64,000 nt of DNA from CAYMCQ01 sp964389025 (lineage in GTDB: Bacteria > Verrucomicrobiota > Verrucomicrobiia > Limisphaerales > CAYMCQ01), in assembly GCA_964389025.1 (NCBI GenBank), contig CAYMCQ010000001.1, positions 62,001-126,000 on the forward strand, in the 5' to 3' direction. The position numbers and the translations under genes were made by a program. Positions 16,109 through 25,293 of this stretch are shown here, piece after piece; the stretch's first letter is position 1, and each line of letters starts with the position of its first letter. The notes beneath the pieces were generated by a model. It was not told where the DNA came from, searched no databases, and saw only the letters and a program-made list of their open reading frames with translations.

Positions 16109-16321
16109 ATCGCCAACTGAGGAAAAATAGGCCACTTGTTCTTGGTGCTGGCAAAAGGAGATTGTGGATTGTGAAGAAGAAATGGCGACGCGATGAATTG
16201 ATTTTACGCCCGTGTCCGGTGCTCGCAATAGCACACGAATCCTTTCCTGCTAGAGTGTTCACTGACTCGATTCCGTGTGGAATTGGTCCTGGTTAAACAA
16301 CAATCAAAGAAAGGTATTCGT

Positions 16322-16483
16322 ATGGCAAAAGGTGGAAATAGCGGAAACGGTGGAGGCAAAGGTAGCGGCAGCAGCCAAGGCGGAGGCGGTCGAGGACAAG
16401 GAAACGGCGGCGGTTGGCCAAGCGGCTCGCCCGGCCAGCCCTCCGGTGGCGGCAGATCGAATGCTCCGTCCGGTGGAAAATAA
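16322..16483 (+). CDS. Gly-rich miniprotein
   Basis: A 53-residue protein made mostly of Gly, Ser, Asn and Lys (MAKGGNSGNGGGKGSG...). AAAGAAAGG six bases before ATG 16322 is a good ribosome binding site, and an intrinsic terminator follows at 16534, so it looks like a free-standing gene. Low-complexity proteins of this sort are seen in Verrucomicrobia-like genomes. Function unknown; a disordered nucleic-acid or surface protein is possible. Confidence 0.55.
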   Translation: MAKGGNSGNGGGKGSGSSQGGGGRGQGNGGGWPSGSPGQPSGGGRSNAPSGGK

Positions 16484-16530
16484 ACTGTTGGTTTTGATTG
16501 CTAACAACAGTCCACAGCTAATCAGGTAAC

Positions 16531-17658
16531 TCAAGGTCGGCGGGCGCTAACCCGCTGACCTCTTTTTGTATTCAGGATGCGGTTTAACTCGTGTATTCCC
16601 GCATCCAAGATGCGCTCCTGCAAACTCGTGCCTCGTTTGGCAGTTGTGACCTCACGCTTGATGAACTCAAGAAACCAGTTTCCCGGTTTCATTCCCCACT
16701 CGATCTCACGCCGGAACTGCTCCATTTCGTCCGCAGTTGGGTTCGTCGGGCATTTTCTAGCCTGCGTATCTCGGACACGAGCCATGATCTCCGCGTCCCA
16801 CTTCTCTCCGTTCTGAAGCCGGCGCTGCAACAACCGTGCTGCAAAAAATGTGTGGCTGTCAGCCAGCACCCAGCCGTCATCCACAGCCACACCTTCCGTG
16901 TGAATCTCCTGAAGCATTTCGACAATCTTGAGCGAGGAGTCAGCGTGCGTCGCTCGAAAGCAAACATCCACCGCTTCGCATAGCTTTTTTGATGCACACG
17001 CCAGAGTGAAGCGAGTCTTCCAGTCGTCAGGGCTATCGAGCCATCGGACATCGTCCGCGAACTTGTCCACAAGGTCGTGAGCTTCGCGCAGTTTCGGCAC
17101 GCATTCCCCGCTCAACCAGCGATCCACTTTGCGCCGAACGGAATCGTCCAACGCTTTACCTAAATCGTGAGAGTAGCGAAATCCGGCAGCTCGAAACCAG
17201 CATCGCAGAATGCGGGAGACTGGATTCAAGCGCGCGCGTTCCTCGACCAGCGGCAAATACCAACAATTTTCAATCTGAAATTCTGTGCCTAATCCGCGCT
17301 GCCAATTCAAAGCGAGTTCAAGAAATATGGTCGGAACAAAAACCTCCTCAAACAAAATCCACAAAGTATCCGTTGGAGAGACTCCATCAGTATTCAGTTT
17401 GGGCGAAATCTTTTCGTAAAGCCGCAAAACCGCAAACGAGAGCCTTTCCGTCAGATGGCCCGTAAAACCAAAGAGTGGTTGACCGTTCTGCCTCAATATC
17501 CGGTCGTAAAGTGCTTCGTGAGCAACAGTTGTCAGTGCCTCACACCAAACACCAGTCCCGCGTTCTGCGTCATTTAGCATGACGCGATTTAACTTCTTGG
17601 GAAAAAACTTGTCAGGGTTCGTCTCCCGCTTCCGCATGATCTGGAGCATCCGGTCCAT
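16531..17658 (-). CDS. Uncharacterised 375-residue protein
   Basis: No known domain. The protein is mainly helical with charged segments and patches of Trp and Cys (WILFEEVFVPTIFLELALNWQRG in two parts, VWCEALTTVAHEALYD, WFLEFIKREVTTAKRG). I chose ATG 17658, nine bases after GGTGGAG; in-frame starts at 17772 and 17802 are possible but run through repeat-like sequence. Its last codons form half of the terminator hairpin of the opposite gene. It lies at the end of the mobile region, so a defence or accessory role is possible. Confidence 0.6.
   Translation of the reverse strand: MDRMLQIMRKRETNPDKFFPKKLNRVMLNDAERGTGVWCEALTTVAHEALYDRILRQNGQPLFGFTGHLTERLSFAVLRLYEKISPKLNTDGVSPTDTLWILFEEVFVPTIFLELALNWQRGLGTEFQIENCWYLPLVEERARLNPVSRILRCWFRAAGFRYSHDLGKALDDSVRRKVDRWLSGECVPKLREAHDLVDKFADDVRWLDSPDDWKTRFTLACASKKLCEAVDVCFRATHADSSLKIVEMLQEIHTEGVAVDDGWVLADSHTFFAARLLQRRLQNGEKWDAEIMARVRDTQARKCPTNPTADEMEQFRREIEWGMKPGNWFLEFIKREVTTAKRGTSLQERILDAGIHELNRILNTKRGQRVSARRP
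16534..16567 (+). terminator. Intrinsic terminator
   Basis: An 11-base stem (16534-16544 with 16551-16561, one G-T pair), a six-base loop, and a run of five T at 16563-16567. It ends transcription of the Gly-rich gene. The stem also encodes the C-terminus of the opposing minus-strand gene. Confidence 0.72.
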
Positions 17659-17812
17659 CTCAGGCATCTCCACCCCAAAGCATCCGCATACGAACCGCAG
17701 GGCTGCAAAGTGGCTCGGCAGCCCCGATGGACTGGGTCTTTGTTGATTCTTTCGTTTCAAGTTGGAGCACATGATATTCCCGCTGCTCGTGATGAGTGGC
17801 AAGCGTCTTGTT

Positions 17813-17841
17813 TCCCCGCTCGCCGGCCGCAGACCGAAGCC
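17813..17841. repeat. Short dispersed repeat, copy 1
   Basis: Twenty-nine bases match 62486-62514 at 26 positions; the shared core is CCCGCTCGCCG and CCGCAGA followed by CGAAGCC. It lies between the 375-residue gene and the YyaL-like gene. Together with repeat A/B it suggests a common repeated sequence near variable genes. Confidence 0.5.
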
Positions 17842-17906
17842 TCGTCAAGCGGCACAAGATGCGGAGGTCTCTCCCTGTGTCTTATGCGATTCGCAAGGTT
17901 GATCAC

Positions 17907-20159
17907 CTACGGACGCTTCGCCGCGAGCAAGCTCGCCAACTTGCCCAGGTCCGGCGTAGGTGTGTGGCAAACGTAGTTTTCGCACACGTAAGCGGTCGCC
18001 TTGCCGTCCAGCGGTTTCACGTCCTGAATGAATTCGAGTCGCTTGCCGAGGAACGCTTGGCCGCCTGCACCATCCGCGAGGAGTAGAATTTTGGCGGGGA
18101 TGAATTTTCCGTGGACGACTCGGAGCATGGCGCGCGTGTCGGCGGCGTTGGGTTTGCCCGCGATGACGATTTGCTTCGGTTTCGAGAGGCTGAAATCCAA
18201 CGCCACCATCATTTGCGGCATGGCGCTGGGCGCTTGCTGGAGACGCGCCGCCAACGCGGTGAGCGTCTTCTCTGCCATGTCGCGGAAGGTTTTATCGTCG
18301 AGCATCTGTGAAAGGCGCAGGAGGTTCAGGGCAGCGATGGAGTTGGGCGATGGTTCAGCGCCGTCGTAATCCTCCTTCATGCGCAACAGGACACTCGGGT
18401 CGTTCCCGGTCGTGCTGAAGAAGCCGCTGCCGGACGCATCCCAAAACAGTTCGTTCTGCTTTTTCTGCAAGTCGAAGGCCCATGCGAGGTCGTTGATGTC
18501 AAAGCCGGCTTCGTAGAGATCGAGCAGGCCCTGGATGAGAAAGGCGTAATCGTCGGCAAAGCCGTCGATGGCTGCTTCCCCGGCGCGATACCGGCGGAGC
18601 AATTTGCCGGTCTTCTCATCGTAGAGTTTCGCCTTCACGAATTGTCGAGCCTTCGTCGCTGCCGTCAGGTATTGCGGGTCGTCGAGCACCTGATAGGCGC
18701 GGGCGAACGCCGAGATCATCAAGCCGTTCCAGGCCGTGATGGTTTTGTCGTCGAGATGCGGACGCGGGCGTTTCGCGCGAATGGCGAACAGCTTTTGCCG
18801 GGCGTCCGCCAGAATCTTCCCGATTTCTTCGGGAGACTTGCCAAACTGTTTCGCTGTCTCCTCGACGGTGTGGGAGACGATCAAGACATTCTTCTTTGGA
18901 AATTCACCGCGTGGATCGTTGTCCACATTTCCTCCCTTTTCGACGCCGTAGCTGTGATTGAAGATTTCGGCTGACTCCTTGCCCAGCGCCCCGACGATTT
19001 CCTTTTCTTCCCAAACGTAGAACGCGCCCTCGGCATGAGCAGAGGGATTCTCTGGCAGCGGGCTGTCGGCGTCCTCCGCCGAAAAGAATTGCCCCTGATC
19101 GCCCGTCATGTCGCGCTGGACGTAAGCAAGGATGTCGCGAGCCACATCGGCGTATAACTTGTCGTGCGTGACCTGGTAAGCGTCGAGATACGAACAGGCC
19201 AACTGCGCCTGGTCGTAAAGCATCTTCTCAAAGTGCGGCACATGCCAGCGCGTGTCGGTGGAGTAACGGTGAAATCCACCCCCGATGTGATCGTGTATCC
19301 CGCCTTCGGCCATCTTGCGCAGTGTGAACAGGGACATATCGAGCGCGTCCTTCGTCCCGGTGCGGGCGTGGTAGCGCAGCATGAAGTTCAGCGCGACCGG
19401 GCGCGGAAATTTCGGCGCATCACCGAAACCACCGTAACGCGGTTCGTAGCTCGATTTGATTTGGTCGTATGTCTTGTCGAGCAGCGACTTTTCCAACTCA
19501 ACACTGGCCTGACGCGTCGTTTCCGTGAACTGGCGCAGTTGGCGGGTAATCGAATCGCCGGAAGCGGTGACTTTGTCGCGATCCGTTTGCCATGATGCCG
19601 CAATCTTTTCCAGCAACGTCGTGAATTGAGCAGGCGGATAGTAAGTGCCGCCGAAGAACGGTTTGAGGTCCGGTGTCAGCCAGACACTCATCGGCCAGCC
19701 GCCGCCGCCGGTCGTCGCCTGCACGAATGTCATATAGACGCGGTCTACGTCCGGGCGTTCTTCACGATCCACTTTGATGCAGACAAAGTTGTCATTCAGA
19801 ATTCGCGCGACTTGCGGGTTCTCGAACGACTCGTGTTCCATGACGTGACACCAATGGCAGGTCGAGTAACCTACCGAGAGAAAGATCGGCTTGTTCTCCT
19901 TCCGTGCCTTCGCGAACGCCTCCTCGCCCCACGGATACCAGTCCACGGGATTGTGCGCGTGCTGGAGCAGGTAAGGCGACTTCGATTCAATCAGACGGTT
20001 GGTGTATTTCAGTTCGGTGGAGCTGATGAGCGAATCGGGCGCTGTGGAACTTGGAAGACTGGGCTTTGTCTCCGCCGGTTTGCATCCCCACGTCGCGAGT
20101 AGAAGTAACGCTCCTGCCAACCCTGTTCGCACATCAATTCTCATTGGTTTTCTTTTCAT
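17907..20159 (-). CDS. YyaL/DUF255 thioredoxin-domain protein
   Basis: The 750-residue protein matches the YyaL/spermatogenesis-associated protein 20 family: an N-terminal thioredoxin-like domain (about 55-220; NRLIESKSPYLLQHAHNPVDW split by a turn, then YSTCHWCHVMEHESF with the CxxC pair) followed by an alpha/alpha toroid like that of N-acylglucosamine epimerase. The N-terminus is a signal peptide ending in Gly-Cys, possibly a lipoprotein, so it acts outside the cytoplasm. It overlaps the glycosyltransferase fusion by four bases. Substrate unknown. Confidence 0.88.
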   Translation of the reverse strand: MKRKPMRIDVRTGLAGALLLLATWGCKPAETKPSLPSSTAPDSLISSTELKYTNRLIESKSPYLLQHAHNPVDWYPWGEEAFAKARKENKPIFLSVGYSTCHWCHVMEHESFENPQVARILNDNFVCIKVDREERPDVDRVYMTFVQATTGGGGWPMSVWLTPDLKPFFGGTYYPPAQFTTLLEKIAASWQTDRDKVTASGDSITRQLRQFTETTRQASVELEKSLLDKTYDQIKSSYEPRYGGFGDAPKFPRPVALNFMLRYHARTGTKDALDMSLFTLRKMAEGGIHDHIGGGFHRYSTDTRWHVPHFEKMLYDQAQLACSYLDAYQVTHDKLYADVARDILAYVQRDMTGDQGQFFSAEDADSPLPENPSAHAEGAFYVWEEKEIVGALGKESAEIFNHSYGVEKGGNVDNDPRGEFPKKNVLIVSHTVEETAKQFGKSPEEIGKILADARQKLFAIRAKRPRPHLDDKTITAWNGLMISAFARAYQVLDDPQYLTAATKARQFVKAKLYDEKTGKLLRRYRAGEAAIDGFADDYAFLIQGLLDLYEAGFDINDLAWAFDLQKKQNELFWDASGSGFFSTTGNDPSVLLRMKEDYDGAEPSPNSIAALNLLRLSQMLDDKTFRDMAEKTLTALAARLQQAPSAMPQMMVALDFSLSKPKQIVIAGKPNAADTRAMLRVVHGKFIPAKILLLADGAGGQAFLGKRLEFIQDVKPLDGKATAYVCENYVCHTPTPDLGKLASLLAAKRP

Positions 20160-22204
20160 TTATTTAATGGCTGCTGGTCTTGGAGCGACAGATTGGTCTT
20201 GTTTCTCAGCTTCACCGCGCGCAACGCAGGCAGGACGAACGGCAACCACAGCACCGTCGAGATTGCGGGACTCAGCCCCCATATACCCTGAGTCGTGTTC
20301 ACATGCAGCACCCAAAAGTAAGCGAATCCCGAGAGGCCAACCAAGCGTGCGCTCCAGCCAAGAAAAGGCACACACGCCGCGGCCGCGATAAACCAGGTAA
20401 AATACCAGCCGTGATTTGCGGGTGACAGAACCAGCACTGAAAAGAAGAACATCGCGGTGGCCCGCCACGGTTCTTTTACGCGCATCGCGATGGCGGCAGC
20501 AACAACCAGGACGGGCAGGAGATAAAACTGGTTGTGCGGCGCGAATCCCGTCAGCCATTTAATCAAACCCGGCAACAACGGTGCGCTCCACGAAAAGGTA
20601 ATCCAGTCATGCGGGCCGAGTTGATGCCACGACGTTCCGGGGAAGAACATCAACAGCAAGACTGTCATTGGCAACGTTGTCAGAATACCCGTCCACAGCG
20701 CGGCCCAAAGTCCGCGTTCACGCCACGCCCGCCAAACCCACCACAGCACCAACGGACCAGAGGCCCATTTCACTGCGATGCTGCAACCCAGCAGCAGTGA
20801 GCTCAAAGCGAACTTTCGATTGCTTGGTGAAGCGCAGGAGGCGAGGAGCAACGCACCAACCAGCGGCAGCATGAAAAGACTGTCGTAGTGACCACCGCCC
20901 GCAAAAGAGTAGATGACCAATGGATTCCAGGCGTAAACCAGCGCGGCGAGGCGTCCAAATCGTTTCAGCAGCAGCACGGCTACCGCAAGGTCAGCCAGAG
21001 CAAAAACTAATTTGAACACAAAGACGCCCGAACCGAGCGACGAGATCAGAGCGAAACAAATTTGCGTCAGTGGCGGATACACGGCGGTCAATGTCGGATG
21101 GCCGACCAGCGGCCATACCGTCGTGTCTCGCAGCAATTCCAGCGCGGCGGCGTTCGGCGCGATCTGGTAAGGATTGAAACCAGCGAGCGTGATGCGCCCT
21201 TCCCAGAGATAACGCCAGATGTCATCACCGGGTTTCATGAACAGCAGGATGACACGCGTGCCGACCGCCACGGTCCACAAGAGGCCAAGCGACGGTCGCC
21301 TCAACGCCCAACTCGCCGTGTAGCCCGCGCCCATGACGCCCGCGCCAATCAGAAAGCGCGGCACGCTACCCAGAACGGCGAAATCTCCGAAAGGGAGCAT
21401 TGCCGCCGCCCCCGTCATCAGCAGCAGAGCGGAAAACCAGACCAACGCGCGCTGCACACCGGGCCGCTTCAACCACAGTGCGGCGATGGTGGACAAAATT
21501 ATCGTGCCCGCCTGGATGCTTCCTTTCACCGTGCCGGAAATTTTTGAAACTCCCGCGCTGCGCGGGAAATTGCGCACGGGCACTTGGCAGATTTTCAGTC
21601 CTTCTTCCGCCGCCCGAACCTGCATTTCAACCGTCCAGCCGAAGCCACGGTCTTGCATGTTCAAGCGCTCGAAGGCACGTCTTGAAATGAGCCGCAATGG
21701 ACCGAGGTCGGCATAGTTCGCCGACCACAACAGTCGAATCAATGAGGTTGCAAGCTTGTTTCCGAAACGCTGCGAAAAGGTGAGGTGGTCGTGGCCATTG
21801 TCTCCAGTTTTGCGCGTGCCAAGGACGAGTTCTACTTCTTCGTCAGTCGCCTGCATGAGTTCCCGCACGCGCTCGATGTCGTCGCTGCCGTCCGCGTTGC
21901 AGAACAACATCCACTCTGCATCTGGCGGAAGATTCTGACAACCCGTCCAGCACGCCTGACCGTAACCACGCCTCGGTTCGTCAATCACTTCCGCTCCGCA
22001 TTGTCTCGCAACCTCGGCAGTGCGATCATGGCTGCCATTGTCCACGACACGAATTCGATTCAGCCCAAGCTCACGGAAATGCTCGATGACGCGCGGCAAA
22101 CTGGCCTCCTCGTTTAACGCCGGAATGACCACGACCACCTGCGCGGGCATCGCAGGTGACGTGTTTGCAAACGACGTTGCGTTGGCTTCAAGGGCGGATT
22201 GCAT
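20156..22204 (-). CDS. GT2-GT87 fusion membrane glycosyltransferase
   Basis: The 682-residue protein joins two enzymes. Residues 20-235 are a dolichyl-phosphate-type GT2 domain (VVVIPALNEEASLP, NADGSDD, SQRFGNKLATSLIRLLW), which would load a sugar on polyprenyl phosphate. Residues 245-670 hold about ten membrane helices with DIWRYLWEGRITLAGFNPY, the GT87/DUF2029 loop of polyprenyl-sugar-using transferases. The fusion could both make and use the lipid-linked sugar. It overlaps the 588-residue gene by 17 bases; ATG 22150 is a possible later start. Confidence 0.82.
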   Translation of the reverse strand: MQSALEANATSFANTSPAMPAQVVVVIPALNEEASLPRVIEHFRELGLNRIRVVDNGSHDRTAEVARQCGAEVIDEPRRGYGQACWTGCQNLPPDAEWMLFCNADGSDDIERVRELMQATDEEVELVLGTRKTGDNGHDHLTFSQRFGNKLATSLIRLLWSANYADLGPLRLISRRAFERLNMQDRGFGWTVEMQVRAAEEGLKICQVPVRNFPRSAGVSKISGTVKGSIQAGTIILSTIAALWLKRPGVQRALVWFSALLLMTGAAAMLPFGDFAVLGSVPRFLIGAGVMGAGYTASWALRRPSLGLLWTVAVGTRVILLFMKPGDDIWRYLWEGRITLAGFNPYQIAPNAAALELLRDTTVWPLVGHPTLTAVYPPLTQICFALISSLGSGVFVFKLVFALADLAVAVLLLKRFGRLAALVYAWNPLVIYSFAGGGHYDSLFMLPLVGALLLASCASPSNRKFALSSLLLGCSIAVKWASGPLVLWWVWRAWRERGLWAALWTGILTTLPMTVLLLMFFPGTSWHQLGPHDWITFSWSAPLLPGLIKWLTGFAPHNQFYLLPVLVVAAAIAMRVKEPWRATAMFFFSVLVLSPANHGWYFTWFIAAAACVPFLGWSARLVGLSGFAYFWVLHVNTTQGIWGLSPAISTVLWLPFVLPALRAVKLRNKTNLSLQDQQPLNK

Positions 22205-23954
22205 CTGCGAGTTGATCGTCAGAGGCCGGGTGTGCGGCGGCGTTTCGTTGGCCTCTGCATCGTTGATACCAAAACATCAAGAGCACCGCGAGCAATGGCG
22301 GGAGATGCTCGATCCACACGACGACTTCATCGAAGAACCTCATGCCTGTGAGTCCGCCGGGCAGCGTCGCGTTGGGAAACTGGTGAACGAACCAGAAGCG
22401 CAGGTAGTAAATCAGCGCGAAGCCGGACACGAGCAGCCACGGACGCGAAACAAAGATCACCAGTGGCAATGCCCACGTCCAATACCACGGATTCTGTGTC
22501 GCGCTCAGAAACCACAGCCACGCCAGGCACAGGAACGCCCGGCGCAGCAACGTCTCGCGCGGATCGTCCGGCCAGCGCCGTAATGCCAGCGCGCCTGATA
22601 AAACCAAAAGCGTCCCTGCCGCCAACGCCTGCGTGAACAGAAACGCCAGACGATTCGCGGGAACATCAAAGCCCGTCAGGGAAACGCTTTTCGCCAGCAA
22701 CGTGCTCAACTGCTCTCTCAACGCGCCGGGCAACACGGAATACCACGGCGCTTGGCCGGCGTGTTCCAGTGAACGCAGGCGGACGTTCTCATACACCACC
22801 GAGAACAGCAGATCGTTCATTTCCCAACGACGCAGGAATTCGTTCAAGCCAGAGAAGCTCGAATGTTCCGTTCGAGCGACCGCATCGGACGTGGGCACTT
22901 GGGAAGTCGGCGGCAACAGCTCGAAGCCGCCGAGCACAACGAGCGCAAACGCAGCGAATAGCCCGCTCGTGCGCCATCGCACCCGCCGCCACCAGAACGC
23001 AAGCAGCACCGGCGCGAGCACGACCGGATAAAGTTTGGCCAGCACCGCACCCGCCCAAATAACTGACGCGAGCCAGTCTCGAACCTGCGGTCGCATCGGC
23101 GATTGGCTGACTGCGGAAGCAGAATTATTTTCCCGGCGCGGCAACGTCAGCAGCCAAAATATGGTGACGGTGAGGCAAACCGCGATGCTGTCCAGATGAC
23201 CCGTGTTGGCGAATTCTTTCAACACGAGTGGACACCACGCGTAAGCGAGCGCCCGCGCGGGCGGTTGACCAAGATTACGCAACAATCCTATGACGAGTCC
23301 GATCGTCGCGAGATCGAACAGCAGCAACACTCCCTTGAGCACGCCGACTTGCGCGCGAACGGACGCTCGTTCCGGCGTCACCAGCGCAGTTGCCGCAAAC
23401 ACCGCCTCGCTCAACGGGGGATAAATCGTCGGCACGCTCCGGTGATCAATGTGCGAGAAAATCTTCGCGACCTCCGGCGAGCGTTGCAGAAGTTGATTGA
23501 GTTGTTTGAGTTCAACATTGGCAGCGTCAGCGTCGCGCGCCGCCTCGACCTGCGCTGGACTGTAGCGATAGGGGTTGATTCCCGCCGCCAACACGCGTCC
23601 GTCCCACAAGTAGCGGTAGAGGTCGAGTTCCTGAATCGGCTGCGACCAGAGGAGCGCCACGCGGAACAACAGAGCAAAAAGCAAGACTGCCCGCCATCGA
23701 AGACGATCGGTGCGCTGATTGTCCGGCGCTTTCCAAACCAGCGCGAGGCTCGCGAGATAGAGGAGGAAGCTGGCGGAGAGCAATCCCACGACCAGCAAGA
23801 ACGGTCGTCGCCCAAAGTCACCGCCGGGATCGAATTGCTCCGCCGCTGCCGCCACGGCGATCCAAAGAAGAAGCTGCGTAATTCCCATCGCGACGAGCAA
23901 TGGGAGTCGGCCATTCGCCCGGCAACGCCTGGGCGAAGTCGGAATCTCGTTCAA
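22188..23954 (-). CDS. GT87-like membrane glycosyltransferase
   Basis: The 588-residue protein has about ten membrane helices and the loop ELDLYRYLWDGRVLAAGINPY, matching the GT87-like part of its downstream neighbour. These enzymes move mannose or similar sugars from polyprenyl phosphate to periplasmic acceptors. The start shown is TTG 23954; ATG 23888 directly before the first membrane helix is the alternative. With the GT2-GT87 fusion and YyaL-like gene it forms a three-gene operon for cell-envelope glycosylation. Confidence 0.78.
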   Translation of the reverse strand: MNEIPTSPRRCRANGRLPLLVAMGITQLLLWIAVAAAAEQFDPGGDFGRRPFLLVVGLLSASFLLYLASLALVWKAPDNQRTDRLRWRAVLLFALLFRVALLWSQPIQELDLYRYLWDGRVLAAGINPYRYSPAQVEAARDADAANVELKQLNQLLQRSPEVAKIFSHIDHRSVPTIYPPLSEAVFAATALVTPERASVRAQVGVLKGVLLLFDLATIGLVIGLLRNLGQPPARALAYAWCPLVLKEFANTGHLDSIAVCLTVTIFWLLTLPRRENNSASAVSQSPMRPQVRDWLASVIWAGAVLAKLYPVVLAPVLLAFWWRRVRWRTSGLFAAFALVVLGGFELLPPTSQVPTSDAVARTEHSSFSGLNEFLRRWEMNDLLFSVVYENVRLRSLEHAGQAPWYSVLPGALREQLSTLLAKSVSLTGFDVPANRLAFLFTQALAAGTLLVLSGALALRRWPDDPRETLLRRAFLCLAWLWFLSATQNPWYWTWALPLVIFVSRPWLLVSGFALIYYLRFWFVHQFPNATLPGGLTGMRFFDEVVVWIEHLPPLLAVLLMFWYQRCRGQRNAAAHPASDDQLADAIRP

Positions 23955-23993
23955 GCTGCTTCTCGAAATGTGGGGAAGCTTCGATGTCGGAGG

Positions 23994-24284
23994 TTATACC
24001 CCTTTCGAGCCAGAGCCGCCCGACGGAGGGTTGGTCTTTGTGCCCGAGCCACTGGACGGGGCATTCGTTTTTGAATCGCTGGATGGTTGGCTGGGTTTAG
24101 TGCCAGAGCCGCCTGCCAACGATTCGCCAGCCGGTGCTGGTTGAGGGTAGCCGCTCACTTTTGAGCCAGAGCCGCCGCCCGGATTGCCACCGCCGCCACC
24201 AGAATCCGACGAGTCACAGCCGGTTGCAGCGACTGCCAGCAACGCGCCAGCGGTCAGACCAAGGATGCTTCGTATCTTTTTCAT
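23994..24284 (-). CDS. Small Gly/Ser-rich lipoprotein
   Basis: The 96-residue protein has a signal peptide (MKKIRSILGLTAGALLAVAA) and a lipobox ATGC at residues 20-23, then a low-complexity tail with repeated SGSGTK/SGGSGSK blocks. It would be anchored to a membrane with a flexible exported tail. ATG 24284 begins the signal peptide; longer in-frame starts add nothing conserved. It sits 39 bases upstream of the glycosyltransferase start and might be glycosylated by it (inference). Confidence 0.6.
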   Translation of the reverse strand: MKKIRSILGLTAGALLAVAATGCDSSDSGGGGGNPGGGSGSKVSGYPQPAPAGESLAGGSGTKPSQPSSDSKTNAPSSGSGTKTNPPSGGSGSKGV

Positions 24285-24730
24285 GTGCTTATGGAGTCGT
24301 GTTAAACCGTCGTCGCACACCTTCATCGGCGGCAGGCGCGGTCGTTTCGCTAATTGAGAAAGTTGGGGAGGCAATAGTATTCCAAGAGATTGTCTGCCGG
24401 GTGCTTTTCGCTGGAAGTGGAATACACCCGCTCCGCCGTGTGTCTTACCTGCAAGCAAATGCAGACGCGCATCAGCTTGGACTCAACGGTAGCGCCGCGA
24501 AATTATGCCAATCGTCATTCAAATAAAATTCAAAGCGGCTGTGCGTTGGACCGTAACCGTCATGCAGAACCACCCGCACTGGCATGGGCGCGTCGCAGCC
24601 AGGAACATTCCGCCACGCACAACTTGCGCCGTCCGACGAGTGAGACTCTCAGCGAATTTTCAAAGGCCGCGTTTGTATGAGTGGAATAACCGGCGGGTCT
24701 GAGCGCTCCCAACTGCAAGAACTCGCATTG
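24285..24730. other. Non-coding gap between divergent genes
   Basis: About 450 bases separate the minus-strand lipoprotein gene from the plus-strand TlpA-like gene. Open frames here (for example 24505-24702) have no conserved pattern and no ribosome site. Promoters for both directions should lie here, but I see no clear consensus. Confidence 0.4.
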
Positions 24731-25270
24731 ATGAAAAACAAACCGCTCATTCTCGCCGGACTGTTCATTGCCGCTGCGGCGGCGGTGCTCGCATTGACCG
24801 CCGCGCGCAAACCATCCACTTCGCCAAGCGAAGCAACGATTGCTTCCGCGCAGCCAACGCCCAGCCCGGCGTGGGAACTCAAGGGCCTGGACGGCAAGCC
24901 GGTGAAATCTTCCGACTTCGCTGGCAAGGTCGTGATTCTCGACTTTTGGGCGACGTGGTGCGGGCCGTGCCGCATGGAGATTCCGGGTTTCATCGAACTG
25001 CAAAAGGAGTATGCGGACAAAGGATTGGTCGTGGTCGGCGTGTCCTTGGACCAGGACGGCGCGTCTGTGGTGAAGTCGTTCATGGACAAAATGGGAATCA
25101 ATTATCCCGTCGTGCTCGGCGATGAAACAATCGTCAACGCGTTTGGCGGCGTCGAAGGCATCCCGACGACGTTCATCATTGACCGCAACGGGCAAATTGT
25201 TGGCAAGCACGTTGGCTACGCTGCAAAAGCGGAATTTGAGTCCGAGATCAAGCCGCTTTTGAAATTGTGA
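24731..25270 (+). CDS. TlpA/ResA-like thioredoxin, exported
   Basis: The 179-residue protein has an N-terminal membrane anchor or signal (7-25) and a thioredoxin fold with WCGPC at about residues 76-80 and a late cis-Pro loop (EGIPTTF). Such proteins reduce disulphides in the cell envelope. ATG 24731 opens the anchor. It overlaps the next gene's possible GTG start and heads a plus-strand series of exported redox proteins leading into the arsenic genes. Confidence 0.88.
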   Translation: MKNKPLILAGLFIAAAAAVLALTAARKPSTSPSEATIASAQPTPSPAWELKGLDGKPVKSSDFAGKVVILDFWATWCGPCRMEIPGFIELQKEYADKGLVVVGVSLDQDGASVVKSFMDKMGINYPVVLGDETIVNAFGGVEGIPTTFIIDRNGQIVGKHVGYAAKAEFESEIKPLLKL

Positions 25271-25293
25271 ACTCCGTCGCTCCCAACGAACCC

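Noticed and set aside
24505..24702. 65-codon frame in the gap before the TlpA-like gene
   Set aside because: No ribosome site and no recognisable pattern; it overlaps the presumed promoter region.
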